The notes beneath the pieces are model-generated. The model was given only the letters and a program-made list of their open reading frames with translations. It made no database searches and was not told where the DNA came from. DNA of 64,000 nt from Gnetum montanum (Eukaryota > Streptophyta > Gnetopsida > Gnetales > Gnetaceae), in assembly GCA_015680685.1 (NCBI GenBank), contig MNCI01005876.1:2038-66037 (forward strand), in the 5' to 3' direction. Within the stretch, counting starts at the first letter, position 1. Each line of letters opens with the position of its first letter. The position numbers were made by a program, and so were the translations under genes. This document shows, in pieces, positions 34,800-47,889 of the stretch.

Positions 34800-36990
34800 T
34801 AAGTCCTCTCATTTACTTGTAGATCATTGAACATGAGCCATGCAAGGCTCTTCTTGATTCAGGTTCTAGGATCAATCTAATTTCCTATGACATGTACAAA
34901 GCATGGAACGTATCACCTCTCAAGAATATCAATATCTATCTAGAATTAGTAGACTAGTAAATCATAGTTCCTTTGGGACTTATGGAGGACATTGTAAGCA
35001 CTATTTTTGGATGGTCCTATCTTATTGATTTTCTGGTGATCAAGGTTGACAACTACAAGAAATATTTCTCAATTATTATGGAAAGGGCACAAGTGAGCAT
35101 TTTTGATGCATGAATGGGGATCAAAGATCTCTCCTTAAAAATTTTCAAGAAGAATGAATTTGGAAAGATTAAGAAGAAGAGACTTTCATGCATTGCATAT
35201 AGTGATACCAGGTGTAACTATGTGTAGAAACTTTGGTCTGTTAAGAGCACATCCATCAAAGCATGTAGACAGTGTGTAGATGAATTTGAAGTTCAAAGGT
35301 GCCTGTACATAGTAGCTACAAAACATAAAGATATATAGTGGTTGATAGCTAATCTTAGAAGTGACACACTATGCATGGAACATACTAAGACCGTAACATT
35401 TGCCTATGTTGAAGGCATGGATAAACTAGAGCAAGTCCATCACCAAATTTCTAATAATGCAAATAATGATACCAATTGGGGAGAGTTGGAAATCTTTGAA
35501 AATTTTAAACTAGAGCTCTTAGAGTTGAAAATTCTATGTACCACCATAGAGTAAGAATTTTTGAAAAATGGCAAGCTGGTAATCATCAATGCTAATCTTT
35601 CTCCTAAATAGTAATAGCTATTGTTGAAGGTAGTTAATAAATAGCTAATAGCCTTTGCTTAGTCATATCCTAAACTCATAGGAATTTATCCTAGCATATG
35701 CCAACATTGTATCTACATTGATTTGGCTAGGAAGCCAAAGAGGCAACCACAACGACAATTGAACATTAAATTGAATCAAGTCATCAAAGAGGAAATCAAA
35801 AAACTCCTCAAGACAGAGTTTATCTATCCCATTACAGATAGTGAGTAGGTTAGTCCGCTCATGATTGTGCCAAAGAAATGTGGCAAGTGGCAGGTCTACA
35901 TCAACCTCCAACTGTTAAATATGGCAACATTCAAAGATCACTTTCCATTGTCATTTGTAGATCAAGAATTACATACTATATCTAGGAATTACTATCATAG
36001 TTTTCTAGATGGTTATAGTGGCTATAACCAAATTTAGATTGCACCAATGGATCAAGCCAAAAACAACATTCATGAGTCCCTAAGGAACTTTTGCATATCG
36101 AAAGATGTTTTTTGGTTTGTGCAATGCTCCTGCAACATTCCAATACTTAGTCTTAAGAATTTTTAGCAACAAATTGGTTATGGAATGGAAGTCTTCATGG
36201 ATGGCCTCTCCACCTATGATGCTACATTTGAGTAAGCCTTGGACCAACTTGAGTAAGTACTCAAAAGATGTATGGAAATAAACCTGTGGATTAATTAGTA
36301 GAAGAGCTATTTGATGATTGAGAAGGGCATTGTACTAGGACACAGAATTTCTTAGGTAGGGATTAAGGTGGACCTTAAAAAGATAAGGGTCATCCAAGGA
36401 ATAACTTACCAACCAGAGACTATTAAAGATGTTCAGTCATTCCTTGGACACACTAGCTACTATTAGCGATTCATAGAGAATTTCTCTAAGATTGTAAAAC
36501 TATTGGTTGAGCTAACAAAGAAAGATGCTCCATTCATCTAGACCAAGGAATTTGAAGATGCATTTCAAAGCCTCAAGTAGAAGCTTGTAGAGACTCCAGT
36601 TCTATGAGTACTAGACTAGTTCAAACCATTTCATATCATGATAGATGCATCTAATTATGCCCTGGGAGTTATGCTTATGAAATTGGATGATCAAAAATAT
36701 CCATATTATATCCACTACACAAGTTGAAGTATTGTGGGTGCACAACTCAATTACACCACCACAAAGAAAAAATTTATGACAATGGTGTATGCTTTAGAAA
36801 ATTCCAAGCACTATGTGCTTGGATATAAAGTGTTCGTGCACACTAACCATAGTGTCATCTACTTCCTAATAAACAAGTCAACAGTGAGCCCCTATGTCAT
36901 ACGGTGGTTGGTAATCTTGCAGGAATTTGATCTTACGATGGTAGATTGAAAGGGGACTGAGAATTTGGTCATTGATCACTTGTCTCAGTT
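34800..36990 (+). pseudogene. Element B protease, reverse transcriptase and RNase H
   Basis: The protease motif LLDSGSRINLIS lies near 34847-34885. The linker at 35342-35554 contains AYVEGMDKLEQVHHQ. RT runs about 35760-36380 with FKDHFPLSF and SFLDGYSGYNQ. The catalytic motif reads EVFMDGLSTY, so the second Asp is lost. RNase H keeps IDASNYALG but has HTNHS instead of HTDHS near 36840, so a catalytic Asp became Asn. A frameshift lies near 36060. Confidence 0.88.
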
Positions 36991-37089
36991 ATGATGGAAT
37001 AACAAAGAGGAGAAGAGTCCTTTCTCTAACCAATTTCCTGATAAAATCTTCTAGTGAAATAAATGAAGAAGTGCCTGTATATCCAAAAT

Positions 37090-38090
37090 GGTATGATGAC
37101 ATCCTCACTTATCTTCTCACTCAAGAGATGCCATAAGATCTAGACTATAGGAAGAAACAATAATTTCTTCATTAGGCCAAACACTTCATGGAAATTAATA
37201 AACACTTTTACAAGTTTTGTGTTGATGGCCTAGTTCGTTGGTGTGTACCTGATGCTGATCAATTATGCATTTTATAGGATGCTCATGAGGGTCCTTGTGG
37301 GGGCCACTATGTAGGGAGATGCATGACCATAAAAATCATGATGGCAGGATATTATTAGCCCACCATCTTCAAGGATGCCCAACAATTTGTCCACTCTTGT
37401 GAATGATGTCAATGAGATGATGGGATGATCACACAAATGGAGGGTCTTCAATAGTGGATTTAATCACTAGAACCCTTCAACATATGGGGCATCAACTTCA
37501 TGGGTCCCATCACACCCATGTCAAATGGAAAGACATATATAATCACTGCCATTGAATACTACACAAAATGGGAAAAAGTAGTAGCTGTCATCTCTTGTAC
37601 ATTATCCACTGTTGTGTGGGTTGTACAAAAAAGTTTTGTGAACAGTTTTGGGATACTACATGCACTAATTTCTGACAATGGAACTCATTTTTACAAGTGC
37701 TACTTTTTGCAAGCTTATGCAATGCTTGGGGGTTGAACATAAATTAACAACACCCTGCCACCACCAAGCCAATGGTCAAGTAGAAGTAGAAGTTACCAAT
37801 AGGGAGATTGTAAAGATCCTAATGAGAATTATTAGCAAATAGAGGAGAGATTGGAGCAAAAAATTAAATGATTCTCTCTAGGCATATCGCTCAACATAGA
37901 AACTTCCTATAGGCTACTCTCCCTATGAGCTGGTGTATGGAAAATTACCAAGTCTACCTATCCAATTCGAGCTTTGTACACTTTCAACAACTTGTGATTT
38001 GGACCTTGACATAAGTCTGGCACAAAAGGAAATATTGATCAACCTAAATATGCTAAACCAAAATTGATTAGTGGCCCTTAAAGTACTTGA
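37090..38090 (+). pseudogene. Element B integrase, C-terminally deleted
   Basis: The zinc region near 37280-37420 (DAHEGPCGGHYV) is followed by the core: MGPITPMSN near 37500, ISDNGTHF near 37670 and NGQVEVEVTNREI near 37778. The VEV duplication of two codons is peculiar to B. After about 38090 the sequence jumps to spacer equivalent to about 24600 of element A, so the C-terminal domain and about 1.5 kb are missing. Confidence 0.85.
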
Positions 38091-38502
38091 ATTCTATAGT
38101 AGAATCTTCCATGTTTTTGTCCTTAACTTTCATAAACCATTAATCACCTATGGGACCCACAGCCTCCTTGGGTTGAGGATATGCAAAGGCAAATAAAGGC
38201 ATGTGTCTACTATGGGGAGGACCTACTTGCATATTTCTTGGTTTGGTTCATTAAGCTTCTTATCCTTAGGCATTTTTGCAATCAAAATATTTTGTGCATC
38301 CATCTTTTGCATCCAACCATGTGCTTCTTTAAGTATTTTCTCCAATTCAAACATTCTCCATCAAATTTTTAAATTTTTAAGCTTTCAAAGATCCTCTCCA
38401 ATGATTTCATCATATTCTTGGCTTTTCTAGGACTCCATGGATCCCAAATTCATTCAAAAATTCCTTATATTTTTTTAAATATTCAAGTTTGAAAATTTCT
38501 TT

Positions 38503-38590
38503 TATGGATCCCATAAATGGGGCCCTATCGATGAAGCCCATGCATATACATGGCCCCATCAACATAGTGCAAAAATCCTATATATATGCA
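38503..38590 (+). promoter_or_regulatory. Element B putative internal U3-like promoter
   Basis: aatggggccctatcgatg, gaagccc and atggccccatcaac motifs are followed by a TATA (ctatatatat, 38579-38588), about 440 bp upstream of the extra ORF. The motifs match the U3 of B's own 3' LTR (41690-41795). Confidence 0.45.
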
Positions 38591-39022
38591 TGACTCATTT
38601 AGAAATTTTCACATTTTTTCTCAAACACCCAAGGAGTTTTTGCAACTTTTAGAGCTCGGAACCTTCCAAAGCCAAAAACTTTCTAATTGTTTATCCAAAT
38701 CACTTCTTTCCTTGAACATGTAGCTCTTGAAGGTAAGCTCTTTATCATGGGGGGCCAAAAACATTCCATTTTTGATAAAAAAATTTTTGACATTTTTCTA
38801 ACTCCCACAAAGGTTTAACTAAAGAATTAGCATTAAAACACCAAACTATAGGAGTTAATCCCTTCCAACAAGCTCCAGTGAAACTTATAATAAAAATTAA
38901 TAAACTAATCAATCTATCATGGTCCAAACGTAGCCAAGTGCAACTAATTAACAAGATAAGATATCCAAATATTTTAAGTTACACATTATATCTACTAATT
39001 CATTGATGTGCTATGACCACAG

Positions 39023-41460
39023 ATGGCACCAAAGAGCAAACATACATAGGAAGGAGAACCATTTCAGCCATGGAAAAAATGGCTAAGAATAGGAAGGGGC
39101 CAAGAACGGGCCTAGGAAGAACCAATCACAACCCATTCTATGGGACCTCTAAGGGAAGAAGTTGATATGATGTCTATTCGGCAGATTCTAGAATAGGTGG
39201 TAGCAACAGAGCATTTCCATTGGGATGAGGTACTAGCTTAACAAGAAAACCTTGAGGTGACCTTAACAAAAGCTTGCCTAAATCAAATCAGATTAAGGGA
39301 ATTCTAGAAGATAGTGATGTAAGAATTGAACTTTAGCTCTTTCTTGGAGTAAGCACCTAAAGAGGTATAGGACCAACTAAAGACCTCTCTTGTGTATCTA
39401 ATTATCACTTTCAATAGGGAGTGGTACATGGGAGAGATGTTCCTATTTTGGAGCAATAGGTAGGATGGTTCAATGGCCAAGATCAAGGACATTTTAGTAT
39501 CCTACTCAGTGCAAGTTATTGCAAAGGCACTTGGGTTGCTTGAAACTAAGGTAAATTTCATTGAGATTTTGATGCAGGCATATCCCAACATCGAAAAGGA
39601 ATGGGTTCAATGATGCTATGGTGTCGACTACAAGGAGTACAATGCACTCACACTAAAAGAAAGAATCCATTACAAGATTTCAGCCTTTCACCTAAATCCC
39701 ATGGTGAGACCTAGCAAGTTCACTGCCTTTTCTACTCATGCATGTGCTACTCTAAGTGAAAGATTCCTAGCCAACCTTTCATAGCTAATCTATCTAGAGA
39801 TACAAAAGTGGTTCAAGGAGAATGAACATTGATGGAAGGTACTCCCCTTCCCATGCCTCATTAGAAAATTATGTCAAAGGGGAGAAATAGCGTACTACAC
39901 TAATGATGTTATTTGATGCACTTCGATCACTAATTGGGTGGAGATGATAAAGGAAAAAACTCCTACAACAATGATCCAAGAAGAGGACTAGTAGTCACCA
40001 CCTCCACTTACCACTCAAAAAATAGTGCCAGATGTCACTAAAACATCCCAATGGTTGTGTGAGTACTGAGAATGACTCTTAAGCAAACAAGAGCAACAAG
40101 TAGGCATGAGTGGTGGGGACCCATTTGTGTACTAGCTTGCCATGAGTCACTTAAAGGAGGTTGCCTAAATAGTCAACCTAATGGGGGGAGGTGGATTCAT
40201 TTTTTTTCCCAACGAATGTATTTGTTCATGAGGTTGAATCCTAATACCAGAGAGGTACCAATATCTCTCTCAGAATAGCAGCAACTCCTAGATATTTTAA
40301 GGAACACCGTGGCCTTTTCGATACACTTGAAGGAGGACGAGGAAGGAATAGTACTGGTGATGTAGCATCAAGGGTAAGAAATAGTAGCATAGGTGGTTGT
40401 TGATAGAATTGCTAAGACACTTAATGCACTTGTGACATCTTTACCATATTTCATTACACTTAAAGATGTGCAAACATGAGTAGGGACCATAAGAGGAAAA
40501 TTAAGCATACCACAACATGAATAATTGCTAGACTGAATGGTAGGAATTGGGAAATCACTTCTAGATGTCTTTGACCTTCTAGATAGTATAACTACAACCT
40601 AGTTGGAGCTACTAGAGGCAAAGTGCAAGAATATTATTTTGGAAGGGCAACTTGAAATGGCCAAGGAGCTAAATGAATGCTTGGTTGTAGAAGTTGATAA
40701 ACTAAGAGCCCAAATTACCAACCCTGCATTTCTCAACCTAGCATTAACAAGAGATGGAGCTCTTGAACAACTTCATACTAAGTTGAAAGGGGTTGAGGGT
40801 GTGATGGAGATGGTGGTGTTCTACCAATCTTTGGTAGAGGTCACCCAGCATAAAATTCAAAAGGCCTTGGATTTGACTCATTAGGAGAATATGTAGTTGA
40901 CTACAAAAACCCATTGCCTATTAAATGTTGATGCACATAAAAAACAATTAACTAATTTTATCCATCAATAGTAGGAGTAACTAGCTAGAGAAAATATAGA
41001 GTTAAAGAGATTGGTAGCCAAGAATAGAAACCTCTACATGGAGGAGGTCCATGCCCTTCGCCAAAAGACTACAATAGAAGTAGATGCCTAGAAATTAGAG
41101 GCTTTCAAACTTGAGAGAGTCAAAGATCATTATAGGGACTAGGTTGACCTACAGAAGGAAATAAATTTGAAATACATGCAAGTGGAAAAGGAAAATGGGA
41201 ATGAGACATTAAGGAGCTATTTCCATCGATGCCCTATTTGTGTGATATCCCCATTCCATCCCACATTGGTGATGCTACGTGGATTGTGAATGATCATTAG
41301 AGCAAGGAGAAGAAGATGAAGGCATTACTGAATGCCTTTTGCCTTCTGCTGAAGGTAGTAGCTACAGTAGGATAGCCATAGCCTCCTCAACCACCACACA
41401 TGCCCAAAGTTAGTGAAGGTCCTTCAGAGCCTTAAGAACCTACATCACTTGGGATTGTTT
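39023..41460 (+). pseudogene. Element B extra 3' ORF
   Basis: It starts at ATG 39023 (MAPKSK, then KKWLRIGRGQE), aligned with A. The globular domain near 39590-39900 has WCYGVDYKEY, ERIHYKI, THACATLS and LPFPCLIRKLCQRG. The coiled coil near 40590-41200 includes ELLEAKCKNIILEGQLEM and KLRAQI. The C-terminal WIVNDH...KEKKMKALLNAF motif lies near 41275-41345. It is shorter than in A because part of the coiled coil is missing before the C-terminal motif (about 41210). Stops are frequent. Confidence 0.7.
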
Positions 41461-41635
41461 GATCTTCTTAACCATCTTCATGCCATCAGAGGATGTTCAA
41501 TTTTCTATCATGAACACTACAAATTTTGTAATGATGTCAATCTGTACACTTAGGCACTCATTTTTGTTAAGTCAGTTTGTTGTGTCAAGTGTTAGTCAAT
41601 AATCCCATACGTTCCCAATTTTGTAAAGGAACTTG

Positions 41636-41665
41636 AGGATGAGTTTTCATTCAATTATGGGGGTA
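41636..41665 (+). other. Element B polypurine tract block
   Basis: gaggatgagttttcat...atgggggta abuts the 3' LTR, as in A and C. Confidence 0.8.
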
Positions 41666-42578
41666 TGATGAAGTGTCAAAGTGTCACATCAATAGGTCCT
41701 TGTCGATGTAGCCCCTTGTCAACATGGTGTTGCCCTGTCGATGGGGCCACATTGATGTAGCATTTGTTGTGTTAATGAGATCCCATCAATGTAGCTCCAT
41801 AATAAAATCTATAAATACATGCTCACCCGCTATGTTTAGGAGATGTCTTGTCATAGTTGTAGAGGAGTGCTTGCAATTTTTTCATTTGAGAGTTAGAATA
41901 TTTTTCTAAGTGCTTGCAGCAAGAGTTAGAAAGTGTACGGATCTTTATTTGAGCACTAATGTACTTGAGCATAGCAGTGTGAATGACAATAAAGATGAGC
42001 CTTTTGATAAACCTTGTAGTAGTTGGAAATAGATTAATTATTTATTCATATATTTAATGTTTCATGCAATTTCCTTTAATTCTTTAAGTAATTAAATAAT
42101 CAATTAGGCTAAACTAAGATAGATTAAGTAGCGATTAATTAAGCACATAAGTACGACCACTTTGACCATACCCTTGATGCTTGGTAATCCTAGTAACACT
42201 TAATGTTTGGAAACCCAGTAGTGGTAAACATGTTCAGGATCTATACAGCAAATGGGACCAGATGCTTATGTTAGGATTAGTCAGGTGTAGTTAATTAGAT
42301 TAAGTTAGTAATTGAATTACTTCATTCCTTCAATCCTTTGTTTTAAGCATCCAAAACATAAAACATAAAAGTAATAAAGATCATATAACTTGATTACACT
42401 TAATGATATCTTTGCGTGTCACAAGCGTAATTGGGAAGATAACAAATGACTGTTAGGGTAAGTTCACTTCATAGAGACCAGTGTACTGGAAGACATAGAA
42501 TCCACGAAATTCGATTGAATCATGCATGAACGCTTAGTGATTCATATGGTTGAGCGTAGCGGTACTTGTCACTCATCA
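41666..42578 (+). repeat. Element B 3' LTR
   Basis: The 913-bp LTR has a U3 with gatgtagcccc, gatggggccac and cccatcaatgtag motifs. TATA (tataaatac) lies at 41810. It ends CACTCATCA before GTCAT. Confidence 0.9.
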
Positions 42579-42583
42579 GTCAT

Positions 42584-43989
42584 GAATTTCATTTTACAAG
42601 TTTAAAACACTATGGGATTTTCTTGAAATAGGATTACAAGGTGAATTTTTAAAGGGAATCTCAAGGATTTTTTTTTTGCTCTTGAATTTGATCAAAATTA
42701 TAGTTAAAATCTAATTATAAGGCTTTTCTATAGAAAACTGTGATTTTCCTTGAGGTCTTTCATTGGCCCTTCTTTATTGATGTTTAGAGGATTGACTCAA
42801 AAGACATCAACAAAGAATGCAAAACATTCCTGTAGGTTCATCACCAATGCTTCCATCTTCACAGTTGATTTTGTAGCTATCAAATCATGTCAAGGAGTGC
42901 TCATGATGGTGAAGCAAGATTAACATGGAATGACAAAAATTTGGAGTGAGGTCATGGCTATATTGGCTATTAAAAATGGTCAAACAAGCTAACAAAGAAT
43001 TCCAGATGCTTTGACATCATGGTCATGGCATAGTAATGTACTCATTTGCTAATGAGGTCTTTGTCCTTTATGCTTGATTAACTAGCTATCGGTACTTGGA
43101 TTTGGGTAAACTAGTGCTCAAGTATCAGCTACTTTGGCCACTTGGCTTATTTTCATCATTTTTTGTGAACCATTGGTTTGTTTAAATTTAGGATACTATG
43201 GCCTCTTGGCTTTTTTTTTTTTTGGGGAGTGAAACCTTCTTTGGGTTTCAATGCCAAGGTTGAATTTTCATTATCTAGTTGAACAAAGTGTGTGCAAACT
43301 TAGCAAACTTGATTTGGTGAAGTATGTTGTAGGGGATGTCACAAGGTCATGATGCATGAATGCGAAACATAGGTTTTCAATGATAGCAGGCTAAGGCTAG
43401 AATCAGAATATGGCTATGGCTATGAAAAGGGTAATGAAAACAATGTGAGACAAGCATTGTTGGCAAGGTAAAATAAGCTAATTTAATCTCATGTATTGAG
43501 ATTGCATGGTAACTCACTACTACGATGATTCCAGGCTCATCTTATAAACCCAACTTAGAGAGCACTAGAAAACAAGTCAAGAATACATGTAATTACAAGA
43601 GGTTACATGAGTCAACAAGCATACATTGGTCACTATAAGATGAAATTTATCAAACTTCTGGATCACATTGTATTGTAGCTTCTGGGTCTTGTTAATTATG
43701 GTTCTAGAGGCTATGTATGTTACACTATGTAACTATGGCTATTATTATGGGCTGCTTGGTCACATTTGGTCTTATGATATAATATTTTAGTTTCATGCTC
43801 TACACTACTCCTTGGTTATAGATTTTTAGTTGTTTTTATGTTTTATATTTTGTATGTAAAAAGGCTACAAGTGAAAACAATAATAAAAGCCAAGGTTACA
43901 AAGCTAAAATTGCTAATGTGTAATAAGATGAACATTGTAAACCAAGAATAACTATAAAAATAAAAATTGATCATTATTTATATGTAAGA
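42584..43989. other. Unassigned sequence between elements B and C
   Basis: No gene or LTR is recognised. It may be the downstream part of element E, but no reverse transcriptase or integrase motif was found on the minus strand. Confidence 0.35.
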
Positions 43990-44341
43990 GAAGAAAGAGA
44001 GGCCACATATTTACTAGTTTTAGACCTAATCACTCAACGATGGTAACTGGTATTATGATGGTTACTGCTTCATCATCCACATGAACATGATGAATCTATA
44101 CTTGTCAATGCATATGGTAATAAGTAGAGGAGTAGATAACACTTCTTTGTTTTATGGGTTAATATTCACTTCATTTTCATGAAAGGTGAGCATGGGTTGA
44201 TGCTTTTTTTCTCGAAATTGACAATGCTAAATGACAGAATGAATGGATTGTTTGTTAGTAAACATGTCTCCGCTCATAGGAATAGGGGTTGACATTTGAA
44301 CTAGCACATCTCTATGAGTAGTAGAGGTCATGAAAAGGTTG
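43990..44341 (-). pseudogene. Element E protease region (other Ty3 lineage), cut by element C
   Basis: On the minus strand, after NLFMTSTTHRDVLVQM at the junction with C, a retropepsin-like block appears near 44000-44150 (ITICIDKY, HVHVDDEAV, IIIPVTIVE, LGLKLVN). This corresponds to the D-N/D-G-A/S-x-V-N-I pattern of Tat-like plant elements. It connects across C to the gag remnant at 62468-64000. A frameshift splits it. Confidence 0.6.
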
Positions 44342-45194
44342 TGATGAGCAATGAGGTAACCCTACGCTCAACCATATGAATCACAAGTGTTCATGCATGA
44401 TCTGGTCGAATTCCATGGATGGGACTAGTTGTGGTATCTAGATTGTTATGCTCTAATCACAACTTGTTGTCTTCCCACTTGGACTAGTGGTAGCATTGTC
44501 TCGTATGGTTTAGTCCAAAGTGAGGCATATGATGTTGTCTAATTCTAACTTGCTCCTAATGACGATAAAAAGGTAAATTAGTTAAGCTAATGAACAATGG
44601 AAAACAAGATCTAAACTAGCCTACGTGTAATGAGCATCAACTCTTAATTGTCCATATACATCTTGGACTTCGTGAGACTACTTTTGAGATTGCCAAGCAT
44701 ATGTGACTGGGTGTGCCAAAAATACATTGCTAGATTACCAAGTACTTACACTTAAACACCCGTGATTAAGGTGTATGCATTTTGCTTAATGACAGGAATA
44801 GTAAATAGAAATAAATGGAAATGTGAACTAAAGGAAATAGTAAATAATTAATAATTAAAAGTAATAATAATCTAAGTGGATTCTGTAATGATGGGAGTAA
44901 TCTCAATCTTTATTTCTAGTCATGTAATGTATCCAAGTATGTCACACTCGAACAAATATGTCGTACGATTACAAACATCACACTATGGGCATGCATTGAG
45001 AATAATAGAACTCTAAGAAAGACTATCAAAAATTGAGAACTAAAACTATCTTCCCCTATTTCTTTTCAAACCATGCACCCAAGTGCTATATTTATAGGAT
45101 AGCCTAGATGAGATGATGTTGGATATCTAACATCACTTCCTAGCTTCGACATCGAGTATCTAATATTAGGGCCTAACATATTCATGACTCATCA
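44342..45194 (-). repeat. Element C 3' LTR
   Basis: The 853-bp LTR, in plus orientation here, runs tgatgagcaatgagg ... gactcatca. It aligns end to end with 61586-62467. Its U3 (about 45100-45194) has repeated gatgttggatatctaacatc-type motifs. Confidence 0.93.
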
Positions 45195-45225
45195 TACCCC
45201 CATAACTGAATGAAAACTCATCCTC
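45195..45225 (-). other. Element C polypurine tract block
   Basis: On the minus strand, TGGGGGTA directly precedes the LTR, within the same ggatgagttttcattca block as in A and B. Confidence 0.82.
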
Positions 45226-45379
45226 AATTCAAATAAAATGAGGAAAAAGTGCTTTACAAAATATTGGGAAGGTATGGGATTATTAACTAACTAAAACAAC
45301 AAACAAAACAATTGACTCTTACATGTTGTAGTGGTGTAGTACAAAAATGGGACATAATATTACAAGACAAAAATTGGGA

Positions 45380-47590
45380 AACTCATGTAGTGCCCAGAGG
45401 TGGTTGCTCCTCCATTCGATGCTTCCCTTTGTCACCAGGCTTGTGAAATTTGTAGTAATCAAGCAATGCCTACAACTTTTCTTCTTCCATCCTTGGGTCA
45501 TGTACTGTCCAGCCTACTGAGCTGATGTGTGCTAGTGCTAGTATGTCCCAAGGACATGGCAGTTATAGAAACATTTAATTGGCCTTCATGTACTAGGTTG
45601 CAAACTCCCATTGTTCTTCCTCAAAGGTTCTAGCTTTCTCTCTTAATTCTTGATAATCTATTAATCTCCTAGCTAGGTTTGAGGAAACATCCTTTTGTCC
45701 CTAGTAGTTGCCTTTAACCATCTCCAATTCTGAGTTTGTCATATGGAACTTCTACAAAGCATCTTTCCAATTTGCAAACTCTTTTTCATACAATGCATAA
45801 GTGGTTCCTAACTACTTCTCTAGCTCATTCTGAGGTTAACTTGCTATTAACATGGCAAGGTTGGCATATATGAGGTTAGCCAACGCCATGTATTCTTTCA
45901 AATCTTTGATCTATAGATCTTTATTCTTTACTTCTGCTTGGTGGACCAATGCATAGCTATCCAAAATTGGCTACCACTTAGGATTTTGTGCTGACAAGGA
46001 TCTAATGTGGGCTTTATTCATCTGGATCTCTTTTTCATTTATTTGTTTATACATGCCTACTTGTTTGTGGAAGTGTTCCTTCAACTTGTTGTGCTTCTTG
46101 ACCTCATTCTACCACACTAATTTCTATTGCTAATTTTTGTCAAATCATGTGGACCTCCTTCATTGAGAGGGTTTTGTTTTCTTTGGTCAATCTATTAATG
46201 TCCTGGTTGACCCTCACCAATTTTTCTTTCAACTGGTTGACACTTTCCTCTAGAATATTCTTTTGCTTTTTAACTATTGTCAACCATGAATTCTCAGCAG
46301 CGAGCTGCTTGTTTTCTTCTTATGCAACAGTCAATACCTTTTGGTATGTGTGGGATTGTGCATCAGTAGAAGAGGCATTCTAGACTTCTTTCTCTTTTTC
46401 TTATTCTACAATTGTGTTCTCTTAGGTCAACTTGGACAACAGCTTCATCTTGAATTATTCTAGCTCATCAAGTGCAACAAATCGGGCAGGGTCCCATCGT
46501 TCAACTCACAAGGTAGTCAGCTCTTGTTGTAATCTTTGCACTTCTACTTCTGCATGTTCTACCCTGACTTTAGCCATGACTAGCTTTCCTTTAGTGGCGA
46601 TGAGGTCTAAATTTGTTGTACTGACATCACAAGGGATGTCAAATAGAGTAGTCATTACTTGCCCCATCTATAGCAGCTGATCCAATACATCCTCATGCAC
46701 CATAGGAGTCATCAAAGTCCTAGCCAACATCTGTGCATTTGTCGTCCCAATAAGATCTCCTAGGGAATAATAGGCATGTTGAATGATTTTTTCATATGAT
46801 CCATGATCACTTCTACTACACCTGTCGCATCCTAATGCTACATTACCACAATTGTGGCACCTTCTCTAGTTTCAAGCATTACCTGCAAAGATGTGGCATT
46901 CCTAGATATTTTCTTGGACCACTAGGATCTCTCTCCTGATTGTAATGAGATCTCCCCCCTTGTTGATAACTTCAACTATTTTTTGGAGATAGCTCATTGC
47001 AGGCCTATAATCTTGCGACAACAATGGTGGAGCTTGTGTTTTTGGATGCTGTTCAAGCTCATGTTGTACTTCTACTTCTGGCTCTGCTTCCTTCTTCAAT
47101 TCTTACTCTTTACCAAGATCTTTTCTTGGTGACATAGCTTTGAGAAGTTTAGAGAAGGAGTCATTCTGATTCTTCTTTGGGATATCATTCATATATCTTA
47201 GGATTCCAGTGCGTTTCCATAGCTTCCTGATTAGGTAAGGGAATGAGAGTGTTGGCTTCCCTACCTTTTTCTCTTTGAACCATCGTTGAATTTTAGTGAA
47301 GTAGAATTGGGAAAGATTGGCCACATATTTGCCCATTAAGATAGCACTTCCCTTAGCTGCATATGTTGAAATTTGGTTCAGTGCTTTGGTGGGAAACAAA
47401 TGGTATGTACCGATATTGAAATATGTCCTCTCCTCCAGAGTTAGTTCCTTATATGTTTTATCTTCTTTGTCATACGCTTGTTTTAGCCACAATTTTTTGG
47501 TGTCAGGGTTAGATCTGGTGGATAAATGGGCTACCTTAGCCACTTGGTTTGGAAAATTTAGAGTTGCTATAATTTCCTTGACTAAGAAAG
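45380..47590 (-). pseudogene. Element C extra 3' ORF, downstream part
   Basis: On the minus strand this holds the globular domain (47103-47543, with LTLEERTYFNIGTYH, YAAKGSAILMGKYV and LSFPYLIRKLWKRTG). A coiled-coil region follows (about 45850-46700), then a C-terminal motif near 45455-45520 (VHDPRMEEEKL) matching A and B. Element D interrupts the ORF at 47590/56507 inside the globular domain, and the reading frame is open on both sides of the insertion. Confidence 0.72.
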
Positions 47591-47595
47591 AGACA
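47591..47595. repeat. Element D target duplication, left copy (AGACA)
   Basis: Identical to 56502-56506 on the other side of element D. Confidence 0.9.
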
Positions 47596-47889
47596 TGATA
47601 AGTGGCGAGGTGTCCCTATGCTCAACCATACGAATAAAAGCATCCACGCATGATCTAGTCAAATTCCAAGGACTAAGTGCTTATGCCCTTTTATGGAACA
47701 AGGATGGGTTAGTCAATTATTGTCTTCCCAAGCTTACTTGTATAACAAAATTGTATGGTTAAGTAAACTCGAGGTATATGATTTTTATATATTTTAATGT
47801 TTTATGGCCTGGTGCTACAAAGGAAGAAGAGAGATAGGTAAGGAACTAATTTAATTTAACTAATCAACTATGCTTTAACTAGTCCTAAC
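47596..47889 (-). repeat. Element D 3' LTR, truncated
   Basis: It aligns with 55687-55985 of the intact LTR (the U5-proximal part) and then stops abruptly at cctaac. The remaining roughly 515 bp (U3 side) are absent. Confidence 0.85.

Larger units (their letters stand above)
31313..42578 (+). mobile_element. Element B: Ty3/gypsy retrotransposon, same family as A
   Basis: LTRs TGATGAAGTG...TCATCA are flanked by GCCAT (31308-31312) and GTCAT (42579-42583), a 5-bp target duplication with one transition. Internal order matches A, except that the integrase C-terminus and most of the post-integrase spacer are deleted. It is heavily decayed. Confidence 0.9.

Noticed and set aside
45195-47600. Plus-strand ORFs such as 46147-46383 and 47317-47598
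   Set aside because: They are antisense to the conserved minus-strand extra ORF of element C.
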